Shown here one piece after another: positions 8,134 through 15,919 of a DNA stretch of 28,773 bases. The position numbers were made by a program, and so were the translations under genes. Location: positions 1 to 28,773 of the forward strand of contig CAZLLV010000348.1 in the NCBI GenBank assembly GCA_964560325.1, read 5' to 3'. The notes beneath the pieces are model-generated. The model had not been told where the DNA came from. It searched no databases and saw nothing but the letters and a program-made list of their open reading frames with translations. The stretch's first letter is position 1. The number at the start of each line of letters is the position of its first letter. The stretch is from CAZLLV01 sp964560325. GTDB lineage: Bacteria; Acidobacteriota; Thermoanaerobaculia; Multivoradales; DATKCC01.

Positions 8134-8686
8134 GTTCCTTCGCCTCGCCTTCGTCGGTCGTTTCGGTTTCCGGCTCGGCGGCTGCCTCGGCCGCTTCGGT
8201 CTCGACCGTCTTCTCGTCCTTCGCCTCGGCCCCCTGGGCCTTCACCTCGGCCTCCTCGTCCACGGCTACCGCTTCCGCGGTCTCCTCGGCCGCGACGGCC
8301 TCGGACGGCTCCTCGGCGGCGGCTTCCGGCGCTTCGGCCTCGGTGGTGGCAGCGGCTTCGGCCGCTGGCGCCTCCGGCTCGGCCTGCGGCTCGACGGCCG
8401 CCTTCTTCGGCGCTTCCTTGGCGGCGGCTTCGGCGGCACGCTCGATCTTGCCGGTACGAACGCCCTTGACCAGCTTCCTCACCGCCGGCGAGAGCTGCGC
8501 TCCCTGGCCGGACCAGTGCTCGATCCGCTCGAGATCGAGGCGGATCTGGGGCGGCGTGGTCATCGGGTCGTAGTGGCCGATCTCGTCCACCGCGGGCGCC
8601 GCGGGCACCGAGCGGGAGTCGGAGACCACCACCCGGTAGAAGGGGCGGTGCCGCTTGCCCATCCGGCGGAGTCGAATCTTCAGCAT
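8117..8686 (-). CDS. rpsP: 30S ribosomal protein S16 with long acidic C-terminal extension
   Basis: Ribosomal protein bS16. Residues 1 to about 80 are the conserved fold: MLKIRLRRMGKRHRPFYRVVV, ideally placed SRSVPAAPAVDEIGHYDP, and a helix ending in LSPAVRKLVKGVRTG. Bacterial S16 usually stops at 80-100 aa; here it runs to 189 aa, the extra 100 or so residues being almost only Ala, Glu, Thr, Val and Pro with a few Lys. That tail is acidic and probably disordered. A strong GGAGGTAG Shine-Dalgarno precedes the ATG. The gene leads the overlapping chain rpsP-khpA-rimM-trmD and has a 185-nt structured leader behind a putative promoter. Confidence 0.97.
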   Translation of the reverse strand: MLKIRLRRMGKRHRPFYRVVVSDSRSVPAAPAVDEIGHYDPMTTPPQIRLDLERIEHWSGQGAQLSPAVRKLVKGVRTGKIERAAEAAAKEAPKKAAVEPQAEPEAPAAEAAATTEAEAPEAAAEEPSEAVAAEETAEAVAVDEEAEVKAQGAEAKDEKTVETEAAEAAAEPETETTDEGEAKERAADQ

Positions 8687-8703
8687 CGTCTGACTACCTC
8701 CAA

Positions 8704-8847
8704 GTCCCCGTCGCTAGACGCGGGGACCTCTCTCGTTGGGTGTGGTGTCGGTCCTGCGGGAGCTCGGGAGCCGAGCTGTCCGGCGATGGGCCGGCGCTGG
8801 GCCGGCGCCCGGCCGGTCTGGGCGGCGTGCGCACACGAGAGCCGCCC
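8704..8847 (-). other. Structured 5' leader of rpsP (series of hairpins)
   Basis: Between ffh and rpsP the minus-strand transcript can form successive perfect stems: GGGCGGC/GCCGCCC (arms 8841-8847 and 8820-8826), GCCGGC-type pairing around 8788-8810, AGCTCGG/CCGAGCT with a 3-nt loop (8761-8777), and GTCCCCG/CGGGGAC (8704-8727) just upstream of the Shine-Dalgarno. This could be a regulatory leader or simply GC-rich spacer. No known riboswitch or ribosomal-leader class was recognised. Confidence 0.35.
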
Positions 8848-8878
8848 GAGCCCGGTGGGGCTCCGCACAAAGACCGCG

Positions 8879-8907
8879 AGTGTACCAGGGAAGCTCGGCG
8901 GCGTCCA
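8879..8907 (-). promoter_or_regulatory. Putative promoter of the rpsP-khpA-rimM-trmD operon
   Basis: Minus-strand TGGACG (8907-8902), a 17-bp spacer, then TACACT (8884-8879). Each hexamer matches four of six consensus bases, with ideal spacing, directly after the ffh stop codon. The predicted initiation point near 8872 gives a leader of about 185 nt. Confidence 0.4.
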
Positions 8908-8912
8908 GGGGC

Positions 8913-10253
8913 CTACCCCCCCATGAGCGCGCGCTTCATCCAGCCGCCCTTCTTGACCGCCTTCATCATCTTCTTCATCTGCTGGTACTGCTTGAGCATC
9001 CGGTTGACGTCCTGCACCCGGGTTCCGGAGCCCTGGGCGATCCGCTTGCGGCGGCTGCCGTTCAACACCTTCGGCTTGCGGCGCTCGAGCGCCGTCATCG
9101 AGTTCAGGATCGCCTCGGTCTTCTTGATCTCGCCGTCGTCGACCGACGCCCCCTGGAGCTGGCCGAACGGTCCGCTCTTCGGCAGCATCTCCATGACCTG
9201 GGAGAGCGGCCCCATCCGCTTCACCTGGCGGAGCTGGTCGCGCAGGTCCTCGAGCGTGAACTCGTCCGCCATCATGCGCCGGGCGAGCCGCTCGGTCTCC
9301 TGCTGGTCGAGGTTCTGCTCGGCCTGCTCGATGAGCGACAGCACGTCGCCCATGCCGATCATCCGCGAGGCCATCCGCTCCGGATGGAAGAGCTCCAGGT
9401 CCTCTGCCTTCTCGCCGACGCCCACGAGGCGGATCGGCACGTCGGCGACGGTGCGGATCGAGAGCGCCGCGCCGCCCCGCGAGTCGCCGTCGAGCTTGGT
9501 CAGGATGACGCCGGTGAGCGGGATCGAGCCGGCGAAGTCGGCGGCGCTCTTGACCGCGTCCTGGCCGGTCATCGAGTCGGCGACGAAGAAGATCTCGTCG
9601 GGGGTGAAGGTCTCGGCGAGGTCGCGCAGCTCGTCCATCAGGGCCTGGTCGACGTGGAGGCGGCCGGCGGTGTCGACGATCACGGTGTCGCGGCCGGTCT
9701 CCCGCGCTTCGCGGAGCGCCCGGCGGACCACATCGGCGACCGGCTCGGTGTAGCTCCCGGCGGCCTCGCCGCGCGGGCTGACGACCGGCACGCCGACCTG
9801 CCGGCCGACCTGGACGAGCTGCTCGACGGCGGCGGCGCGCTGGAGGTCGCCGGCGACGAGGAGCGGGTGGCGCCCCTTCTTGGAGAGCCGCAGGGCGAGC
9901 TTGCCGGTGGTCGTCGTCTTGCCCGAGCCCTGGAGGCCGCAGAGCAGGATGACCGCCGGCCGCTGCTCGAGCTTCGGCTCCTCGCCCTCCTCGCCGAGCA
10001 GGCCGGCGAGCTCGTCGCGGACGATCTTGACCACCTGCTGGGCGGGGGTGAGGCTCTTGAGGACCTCCTGGCCGAGCGCTCGCTCGCGGACGCGCGAGAC
10101 GAACGGCTTGACGACCCGGAAGTGGACGTCGGCTTCGAGGAGGGCGAGGCGGATCTGCCGCAGGGCCGCGTCGAGCGACTCTTCGGTGACCTTGCCCTCC
10201 CCCTTCATCTGGCGGAAGACGTCTTGGAGCTTGCCTTGTAATCCGTCGAACAC
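8913..10253 (-). CDS. ffh: Signal recognition particle protein Ffh (SRP54)
   Basis: GTPase of the signal recognition particle; binds 4.5S RNA and hydrophobic signal sequences and delivers ribosomes to FtsY. At 446 aa it is the standard length. An N-terminal helical domain precedes the G domain: G1 GLQGSGKTTTTGKLA, the box containing DTAGRLHVDQALMDEL, and TKLDGDSRGGAAL. The M domain follows (about 320-446), with RIAQGSGTRVQDVNRMLKQY for RNA binding and a Met-rich end, MKKMMKAVKKGGWMKRALMGG in two overlapping parts. The start is GTG at 10253, preceded by GGGGGTGATC, a long anti-SD match that is also the edge of the hairpin repeat next door. It lies upstream of rpsP and diverges from pyk. Confidence 0.98.
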   Translation of the reverse strand: MFDGLQGKLQDVFRQMKGEGKVTEESLDAALRQIRLALLEADVHFRVVKPFVSRVRERALGQEVLKSLTPAQQVVKIVRDELAGLLGEEGEEPKLEQRPAVILLCGLQGSGKTTTTGKLALRLSKKGRHPLLVAGDLQRAAAVEQLVQVGRQVGVPVVSPRGEAAGSYTEPVADVVRRALREARETGRDTVIVDTAGRLHVDQALMDELRDLAETFTPDEIFFVADSMTGQDAVKSAADFAGSIPLTGVILTKLDGDSRGGAALSIRTVADVPIRLVGVGEKAEDLELFHPERMASRMIGMGDVLSLIEQAEQNLDQQETERLARRMMADEFTLEDLRDQLRQVKRMGPLSQVMEMLPKSGPFGQLQGASVDDGEIKKTEAILNSMTALERRKPKVLNGSRRKRIAQGSGTRVQDVNRMLKQYQQMKKMMKAVKKGGWMKRALMGG

Positions 10254-10256
10254 CTA

Positions 10257-10321
10257 GATCACCCCCTCATCCCCTCGATCCCCTTCCCACCCTTGGAGGG
10301 GGGAAGGGGACGCCCCCTCCC
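10257..10321 (+). repeat. Dispersed GC-rich hairpin repeat, copy 1
   Basis: An intergenic element starting GATC, then ATCCCCTCG, TCCCCTTCCC, a GGAGGGG-rich arm, AAGGGGACGCCCC and TCCC. CCCCTTCCC pairs with GGGAAGGGG to form a hairpin. A homologous copy in inverted orientation lies at 20541-20598, after alaS. Here it sits between the divergent ffh and pyk genes, and its GATC edge forms part of the ffh Shine-Dalgarno. Confidence 0.75.
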
Positions 10322-10405
10322 ACCCTCAGTCTCTTCGAGCGCCTGACGGGCCGCTCAAAGGGCCGCAAACCCTAACACGACCGCCACACGGGGCCTTCCC
10401 GGCCG

Positions 10406-10414
10406 TGGGATACT
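10406..10414 (+). promoter_or_regulatory. Putative extended -10 promoter of pyk, leaderless configuration
   Basis: TGG followed by GATACT (10409-10414) fits an extended -10 (TGn + hexamer); no convincing -35 is seen. The box ends 9 nt before the pyk ATG and there is no Shine-Dalgarno in between, the same geometry as at icd. Confidence 0.45.
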
Positions 10415-10423
10415 CCCGCCGCG

Positions 10424-11884
10424 ATGGAACGACGCGCCAAGATCATGGGTACTCTGGGGCCGGCGAGCGCCTCCGGCGAGGTCATCGGCCGGATGATCGA
10501 CGCCGGGCTCGACGTGGTCCGCCTCAACCTCTCCCACGGCTCCCACGACGACCACCGGAGCCTGATCCGCGCCGTGCGCGAGCAGGCGGAGGCCCGGCGG
10601 CGGTTCGTGCCGATCGTCCTCGACCTGATGGGGCCGCGCTACCGCCTGGGCCGGATGCCGGGTGGCGGCCGCGACCTGGCCGAGGGAGAGAGCGTGCTGC
10701 TCGTTCCCGAGGGCGGACCCGAGGAGGGGCTGCCGGTGAGCGACCCGGAGCTGCTCCGCCACCTGCGGCCCGGCGAGCGCGTGCTGCTCGACAACGGCCT
10801 GCTCGAGCTCACGGCTGAGGAGCACGAGGGCGACGGCGTGCGGGCGCGGGTGGTGCAGGGCGGCAAGGTGAGCAGCCGCAAGGGCGTGAACCTGCCGGAC
10901 ACCAACCTGCCGTTCGACATCTCGGGCAAGGATCGAGACGACATCGCCTTCGCGGTGGCCGAGGACCTCGACTACATCGCGGCGAGCTACGTCCACCGGG
11001 CCGCCGACCTGGAGGCGCTGAGCCAGGTGGTGGCCGACGCCGGCGGACGGCTGCCGCTGATCGCCAAGCTCGAGCGGCAGGGATCGATCGACCGCCTGGA
11101 GGAGCTGGTGGAGACCGCCGACGCGGTGATGGTGGCGCGCGGCGACCTGGGCGTCGAGGTGCCGCTCCACCGGGTGCCGGTGCTGCAGAAGGAGATCATC
11201 GCCTCCGGCCGGAGGCGCGGCATCCCGGTGATCGTCGCGACCCAGATGCTCGAGTCGATGATGACGCAGCCGCGGCCGACGCGCGCCGAGGCCTCCGACG
11301 TGGCGAACGCGGTCTTCGACGGCGCCGACACGCTGATGCTCTCCGGAGAGACCGCCGCGGGTCGCTTTCCGGTCGAGGCGATCGAGGTGATGGACCGGAT
11401 CATCCTCGAGGCCGAGAGCTACCGCCGGCGCACCGCCGCCCCGTCCGGCTTCGGCCTCCCCTTCCCGGACGGCGCCTCCGACCCGGCGCCGACCCAGAAC
11501 GACTCACCGACCGCGATCGCGGAGGTGGTCTCCGCCGCCGCCGTCTACGCTGCCGAGCGCCTGCCGGTCGACCGGATCGTCGCCTTCAGCCAGGGCGGCT
11601 TCACCGCCAAGATGGTCGCCCGCAACCGCCCCCACGCGCCGATCCTCGTCTTCACCACCGACCCCGCCGTCGCCCGCCGCATCCAGCTCGTCTGGGGCGT
11701 TCGCCCGTCCCTGATGGAAACCGAGGTCGAACACCACGACGAAGTGGTCGAAGTCGTCGAGCGCCACCTCCTCCGGACCGGCCTCGCCCAGCCGGGCGAG
11801 GACATCGTGATCTTGATGGGCGACCCGATCCGAGAGAGGCCGCTGACCAACCTGATGCGGGTACACCGGCTGCGGGGGGAGTGA
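10424..11884 (+). CDS. pyk: Pyruvate kinase, K+-independent-type active-site signature
   Basis: Transfers phosphate from phosphoenolpyruvate to ADP in the last step of glycolysis. At 486 aa it is a normal bacterial length. Active-site residues are visible: Arg33, Asn35 and Ser37 in RLNLSHG, Lys215 and Glu217 in AKLERQ, the metal-site ARGDLGVEVPL, and the Thr of ATQMLESM. The segment that is normally DTKGPEIRT reads DLMGPRYRL (residues 67-75). Leu, Met, Arg and Leu at the four diagnostic positions resemble K+-independent enzymes, which carry Leu-Gln-Lys there. A canonical ASFxR motif reads ASYVH. The C-terminal domain (about 360-486) is complete. No Shine-Dalgarno precedes the ATG. A decayed copy of its 3' end lies 2.5 kb downstream. 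Confidence 0.95.
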   Translation: MERRAKIMGTLGPASASGEVIGRMIDAGLDVVRLNLSHGSHDDHRSLIRAVREQAEARRRFVPIVLDLMGPRYRLGRMPGGGRDLAEGESVLLVPEGGPEEGLPVSDPELLRHLRPGERVLLDNGLLELTAEEHEGDGVRARVVQGGKVSSRKGVNLPDTNLPFDISGKDRDDIAFAVAEDLDYIAASYVHRAADLEALSQVVADAGGRLPLIAKLERQGSIDRLEELVETADAVMVARGDLGVEVPLHRVPVLQKEIIASGRRRGIPVIVATQMLESMMTQPRPTRAEASDVANAVFDGADTLMLSGETAAGRFPVEAIEVMDRIILEAESYRRRTAAPSGFGLPFPDGASDPAPTQNDSPTAIAEVVSAAAVYAAERLPVDRIVAFSQGGFTAKMVARNRPHAPILVFTTDPAVARRIQLVWGVRPSLMETEVEHHDEVVEVVERHLLRTGLAQPGEDIVILMGDPIRERPLTNLMRVHRLRGE

Positions 11885-11979
11885 GGGGGGATTCCCGGCC
11901 GCGCTCGACCGAAGAGCATGGCCTTTCGTACTAAACTGCATCTCATCGACCGGCGCGACGGACTCCGAAGGAGGGAACC

Positions 11980-14319
11980 GTGCAGAGGCTCGACTCGCAG
12001 GGGCGGCGCGGCCAGACGGCGGCCGTGATCGTGAGCTTGGCGGTGGGAATCGCAGGGGTCACCGGAGCCTACGCGGTGATTCGCGAGGCCCCGACCTTCC
12101 GGAGCCTGTTGAGCCGGGATCAGTGGGTCTGGCCCATGGTGGAGAACCGGGAGCGCGGTGTCAGGACCGTTCCACGGCTCGCCGACTACGAAGCCTCTCG
12201 TCGGACCCTGCGGAGCTTCGATCGTCTGGTGGCGTACCGGTTCCAGGGCTCGGTGATCCGGACGGATCTCGGGGCCCTTGAGCTGCAAGCGGTCGAGATC
12301 TCGCAGGACTATCTCCCGCTCTCCGGCCCCCTCGCGGCCGGCCGGAGCTTCGACCGGGAAGAGCTGGAGGCCGGAGATCGTGTGGTGATCCTCTCCGAGA
12401 GTCTCGCGCGATCGATGTTCGCGGGTGCTCGGAAAGCGCTGGGGAGAGAGATCACGGTCGACGGTCGGCGATCGCAGGTCATCGGAGTGGCGGCGGCGGA
12501 CTACGGTCACCTCCTGCACCCGGGCCAGCGAGGCGATCTGTGGCGGCCGCTCACGCGTGATCCCGAGGCGCATGTGCATGTCGCGGCACGAATTCGGGAG
12601 CACCTCCCTTACGAGACCGCCGCCGCCGAGGTGACGACTTGGTGGAGCGCTCGCCGAGACGAGACCGGAGGCGATCCGGAGACGAGCTGGGTGCTGGTTC
12701 CACCGGCCGAGATCCTGAGTACGGCGACGCAAAGGATGCTGGAGGTCGCCTTGCTCGCCGGCATCCTCCTGATCCTGGTCACATCGTCCAACGTCGCCCA
12801 TCTCCTGGCCGCCCGAGCCGAAGCCGAGCGCGGTCAGGTGGCGACCCGCTGCACGCTGGGCGCCACCCGGCTCGCGCTGGCCCGGTGGAAGCTCGCGGAC
12901 GCCGCGCGCCTCGCCCTTCCGGCCGGCCTCGTCGGGACATTGATCGCGTCGCTCGGCCTGTCTGCGCTCGGGCGCCTGGCACCTCCCGATCTCGACTTCC
13001 TGGGCACCCTCGATCCCGATCTCGAGGTTCTCGGTTTCGCACTCGGATCGAGCTTCGTCATCGTCTTCCTCGCCGGAGCTCTTCCCACCCTCCGAAGGAC
13101 GAGGATCGGCCTGGCCGCCGAGCTCCGAGGCGCATCCCGCTCCGGTTCGGGGAGCTCCGGGATCGCCGGCGCCGTCCGGCACGTCCACACCGCGACGATG
13201 ACCGCGGTGGCGGTCGCTCTGCTCGTGGCGTCGTACCTGGTCATCCGGCAAGCCGAGGCTCTGGGCGAGGTCGACCTCGGGCTCGACGTCGAGGGAGTGC
13301 AGCTCGTCGAGGTGAGCCTTCCCGAAGTGGTTTCCACAGAGCCGCACCGGAGCGAGGTCTTCTTCCGCGAGGTGGCGGATCGGCTCGTTAGCTTGGCGGG
13401 AGTGCAATCCGTGGTCGGTTCGAGCCCTGCGCCGCTCGGCCTCGGAATGCAACTGGGCGAGATCCGTTTCTCCGACGACGGAACCGGCGAATCGATGTTC
13501 GGGATCGGAGCGGCCTCCGTGACTCCGGGCTACTTCCGGACGCTCGGTCAGGAAGTGCTGGCCGGCCGGGGGTTCGGTGCCGAGGATCTACGGCCGGGAG
13601 CCGAGGCGATCGTCGTGTCCGAGACGACGGCCCGGGAGCTCGGCAGCAAGCCCCGCGAAGCCCTCGGCAAAGTCATCCGCTTCGACGACGAAGTGGGTCG
13701 CATCGTCGGCGTCGTCGAGGATACGCGGAATCCGGGCTCGCCGGATCCTTTCGGAACCCAGAAGGTGTACTGGCCGATGACCTCGCACGATTCGGCCACC
13801 ACCTTCCTCTTGACGGGGGAGATCCCGCCGGAGGCGGCCCTTCGAAGGATCGTCGCCGAGATCGATCCCGATGCCGTGGTCGTGAGCGAGCCGCTCACGC
13901 GGCAGGTGGAGCGTTCGTTCTCGAACGTCCGGTTCCTCAGCCTCGTGTTCGGTGTGCTGACGGCACTCGCCGTCGCGCTGGCGCTCTTCGGTGTCTACGC
14001 CACGATCAGCTACACCCTCGCCCGCTCGAGACGGCACCTGGCCCTGCGGATGGCGCTCGGCGCGAGTCGTGAGCGGGTCAGGAACCGCGTGCTCCGGCAG
14101 GCGCTCGGCCCGAGCCTGATCGGGCTGACCGCCGGGCTCCTGATGTCCTACCCGCTCGCGCGGCTCATCCAAGGGCAGCTCGAAGGGATCGAGATCTACG
14201 ATCCGGAGGCCAGGGTCGTCGCGAGCTTCCTCCTGATCGTCGCCGTGGGTGTCGCGATCTGGATCCCCTGCCTGCGAATCCGAGACATCGACCTCGCGCA
14301 CGTCTTGAAGGGGGAGTGA
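11980..14319 (+). CDS. Duplicated MacB/FtsX-type ABC permease without ATPase (acidobacterial orphan-permease-like)
   Basis: A 779-aa membrane protein with two MacB periplasmic-core/FtsX units in tandem. TM1 is at about 12-34, followed by a periplasmic domain (about 35-245). TM2-TM4 lie at about 255-375, with RGQVATRCTLGATRLALARW as the cytoplasmic coupling segment. TM5 is at about 405-425, a second periplasmic domain spans about 430-650, and TM6-TM8 fill about 655-770, with RSRRHLALRMALGASRERV. It ends DIDLAHVLKGE, the family's usual tail. No ABC ATPase is adjacent, as in acidobacterial duplicated orphan permeases; the usual N-terminal prefix domain of many such proteins is absent. GGAGGGAACC precedes the GTG start. 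The substrate is unknown. Codon use is less GC3-biased than in neighbouring genes. Confidence 0.88.
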   Translation: MQRLDSQGRRGQTAAVIVSLAVGIAGVTGAYAVIREAPTFRSLLSRDQWVWPMVENRERGVRTVPRLADYEASRRTLRSFDRLVAYRFQGSVIRTDLGALELQAVEISQDYLPLSGPLAAGRSFDREELEAGDRVVILSESLARSMFAGARKALGREITVDGRRSQVIGVAAADYGHLLHPGQRGDLWRPLTRDPEAHVHVAARIREHLPYETAAAEVTTWWSARRDETGGDPETSWVLVPPAEILSTATQRMLEVALLAGILLILVTSSNVAHLLAARAEAERGQVATRCTLGATRLALARWKLADAARLALPAGLVGTLIASLGLSALGRLAPPDLDFLGTLDPDLEVLGFALGSSFVIVFLAGALPTLRRTRIGLAAELRGASRSGSGSSGIAGAVRHVHTATMTAVAVALLVASYLVIRQAEALGEVDLGLDVEGVQLVEVSLPEVVSTEPHRSEVFFREVADRLVSLAGVQSVVGSSPAPLGLGMQLGEIRFSDDGTGESMFGIGAASVTPGYFRTLGQEVLAGRGFGAEDLRPGAEAIVVSETTARELGSKPREALGKVIRFDDEVGRIVGVVEDTRNPGSPDPFGTQKVYWPMTSHDSATTFLLTGEIPPEAALRRIVAEIDPDAVVVSEPLTRQVERSFSNVRFLSLVFGVLTALAVALALFGVYATISYTLARSRRHLALRMALGASRERVRNRVLRQALGPSLIGLTAGLLMSYPLARLIQGQLEGIEIYDPEARVVASFLLIVAVGVAIWIPCLRIRDIDLAHVLKGE

Positions 14320-14340
14320 AGCAGACCCGACGGCAGAGGC

Positions 14341-14467
14341 GGCCACGAACTTCGATTGGCCATGCCCGATCCGACGAGTCACGTCGTACTTTTCATGGGT
14401 GAACGGCCCTGAAAAGGCCGCTGAACAACCTGACGCGCTACACCGGTTGCATGGAAGTCAGGGGGAG
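14341..14467 (+). pseudogene. Decayed duplicate of the pyruvate kinase 3' end
   Basis: The segment aligns with the last 40 or so codons of pyk (11758-11888). In frame it reads HELRLAMPDP then SHVVLFMG, against HLLRTGLAQP then EDIVILMG in pyk. After a one-base deletion it continues AGGCCGCTGAACAACCTGAC against AGGCCGCTGACCAACCTGAT. The best block, 14415-14450 versus 11837-11873, has 32 of 37 columns identical by hand count. Two frameshifts and the lack of any upstream part show it is a remnant. It starts 21 bp after the permease stop, so the permease gene is bracketed by pyk tails in direct orientation. Confidence 0.8.
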
Positions 14468-14500
14468 CGGCGAGGCTGAGCCCCGAGCCATCCGAGAAGC

Positions 14501-15919
14501 TCAGTTGGCGATGCTCGTGGGCTCGGTCTGCGACTCGGTCGTACGCCGAATCTGCGTCGCCACCTCGCTGAGCAACTGCAGCGTGGCCACGTCCTGCTCG
14601 GCCGCCTTCTGGAACAAAGACCAAGCTGTCAAGACCTCGCGGTGAACGCCGCGGGACGCAAAGAGCGGCACGGTTTCGATCGCGAGGCGACGAACTTCCT
14701 CGTTCCGCCCGACCTCCAGATAGAGACTCGCGAGATCGAGAGAAACCAGCGCGACATCGGATGCTATGCCAGCGGCCAAGTATCCTTCGCGAACCTGCAT
14801 GAGAGCCGCTTCGGCGAGCTCGAGATTCCCCAGGTTCTTCATCAGGAGACCCTCTGCCCAGAGCAGACGGAGCCGTTCGAGTCTGGGAGCGTGAGTCCGA
14901 GCCAGGTCTCGAACCTTGGATAAGAGGTTCGAGGCTTCTTCGTTTCTGCCCAGCTCGACGAGGTACAGGAATTTCTTCCATTGTAACAGGAACTCGAGGT
15001 ACGGCTCACGGACCGTGTCGATCAAGCGCGCCGCTCGATCCAAAACTCCGATGCTTTGCTCCACGTTGCCTGTGTCGTAGAGCAGCTTCGCATAGTTCAG
15101 TTGAGCCCGTCCTTCGAGGTGACGACCACCGGTAGCTCGGTACCCGCGAATCGCCGCAACCAGGCAATGCCCTGCCTCTTGATAGCGGCCTGCGGTCATC
15201 AGGTAGGAAGCCTTGAGATCCATGAAACGAGCCCGCTCCATCGGATCGCCCGTTCCGCATTCGAGGCATCGCTCGGATTCTTGGAAAGCGCTTTCAGCAC
15301 CCTCCAAGTCGAACTGTATCCTTCGGCAGTTCCCGATGTAACTCCAAGCTTCGCCTCGGACGTCGGCCACGAGCCGCGCTCTGAGAGCCGCCCTGTTCAT
15401 GTGGGTCGTGAGTTCGATCGCGAGACGGGCTAGCGCCTCCGCTCGATCGGGATCCTCCGACCATTCGGAACGGCAGGTGGCGAGCAGTTCCTCCACGAGA
15501 CCCCAATTCTGGTAGCGCTGCGTATTCTTGACTACCAGCATTCGTTGACTCGGCGCCAGAGGCCTTAGCTCGGCCAAGAGCGTCGATGCTGTCGACCGCT
15601 GCCCCTCGAGCTGGTGGCTCTCGTCCGCAACGTTCTCGAAAACTCGATCGATGATCGAAGAGTACCTGGCAGCGGGGACGGTGGCTGCGACTCTTCCTGA
15701 GTTTCTCGGCGGATCGGCTTCCGCGCTGAAGCCCTCACCGTCACGATTTCGAAGTGACCGCCCAAAGGCGATCTCTCGACACACGCCACACTCGTCGAGA
15801 TGGTGCCAAGCAGCATCTCGCGCCTTCATAGGAAGGTGCCCCCCCAGGAGCTTTGCGATCGTCGCGTCGGAGAGATGATAAGGCATCAGGTTGGTCTTCG
15901 CGGTCTTCTTACGCCTCAA
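14501..15919 (-). CDS. Zinc-finger-like/TPR regulatory protein
   Basis: A 472-aa soluble protein. Residues about 15-50 resemble an anti-sigma zinc-binding module (zf-HC2 type): a short helix LSDATIAKLLGG, then His40-x3-Cys44-x2-Cys47 (HLDECGVC). From about 100 to 460 there are degenerate TPR helices, for example ARLAIELTTHMN, GRYQEAGHCLVAAIRGYRAT, NLELAEAALMQVREGY and ASLYLEVGRNEEVRRLAIE. No membrane span or effector domain is seen. The TTG start at 15919 overlaps the TGA of the secreted-protein gene before it (TTGA); an ATG at residue 12 (15886) is the alternative. Third codon positions are far less GC-rich than in flanking genes. The likely role is a regulator or adaptor; the binding partner is unknown. 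Confidence 0.8.
   Translation of the reverse strand: MRRKKTAKTNLMPYHLSDATIAKLLGGHLPMKARDAAWHHLDECGVCREIAFGRSLRNRDGEGFSAEADPPRNSGRVAATVPAARYSSIIDRVFENVADESHQLEGQRSTASTLLAELRPLAPSQRMLVVKNTQRYQNWGLVEELLATCRSEWSEDPDRAEALARLAIELTTHMNRAALRARLVADVRGEAWSYIGNCRRIQFDLEGAESAFQESERCLECGTGDPMERARFMDLKASYLMTAGRYQEAGHCLVAAIRGYRATGGRHLEGRAQLNYAKLLYDTGNVEQSIGVLDRAARLIDTVREPYLEFLLQWKKFLYLVELGRNEEASNLLSKVRDLARTHAPRLERLRLLWAEGLLMKNLGNLELAEAALMQVREGYLAAGIASDVALVSLDLASLYLEVGRNEEVRRLAIETVPLFASRGVHREVLTAWSLFQKAAEQDVATLQLLSEVATQIRRTTESQTEPTSIAN

Noticed and set aside
10261..10330. CRISPR-like or tandem repeat in the ffh-pyk gap
   Set aside because: There is no regular repeat-spacer pattern; it is one hairpin element with a second copy elsewhere.
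11880..11979. Promoter for the permease (TCGACC, 18 bp, TACTAA or TAAACT)
   Set aside because: Hexamers match poorly and two overlapping -10 choices are equal; too weak to list.
11545..13452. A 635-codon minus-strand frame across the pyk end and the permease
   Set aside because: No domain, and it spans two well-supported plus-strand genes.
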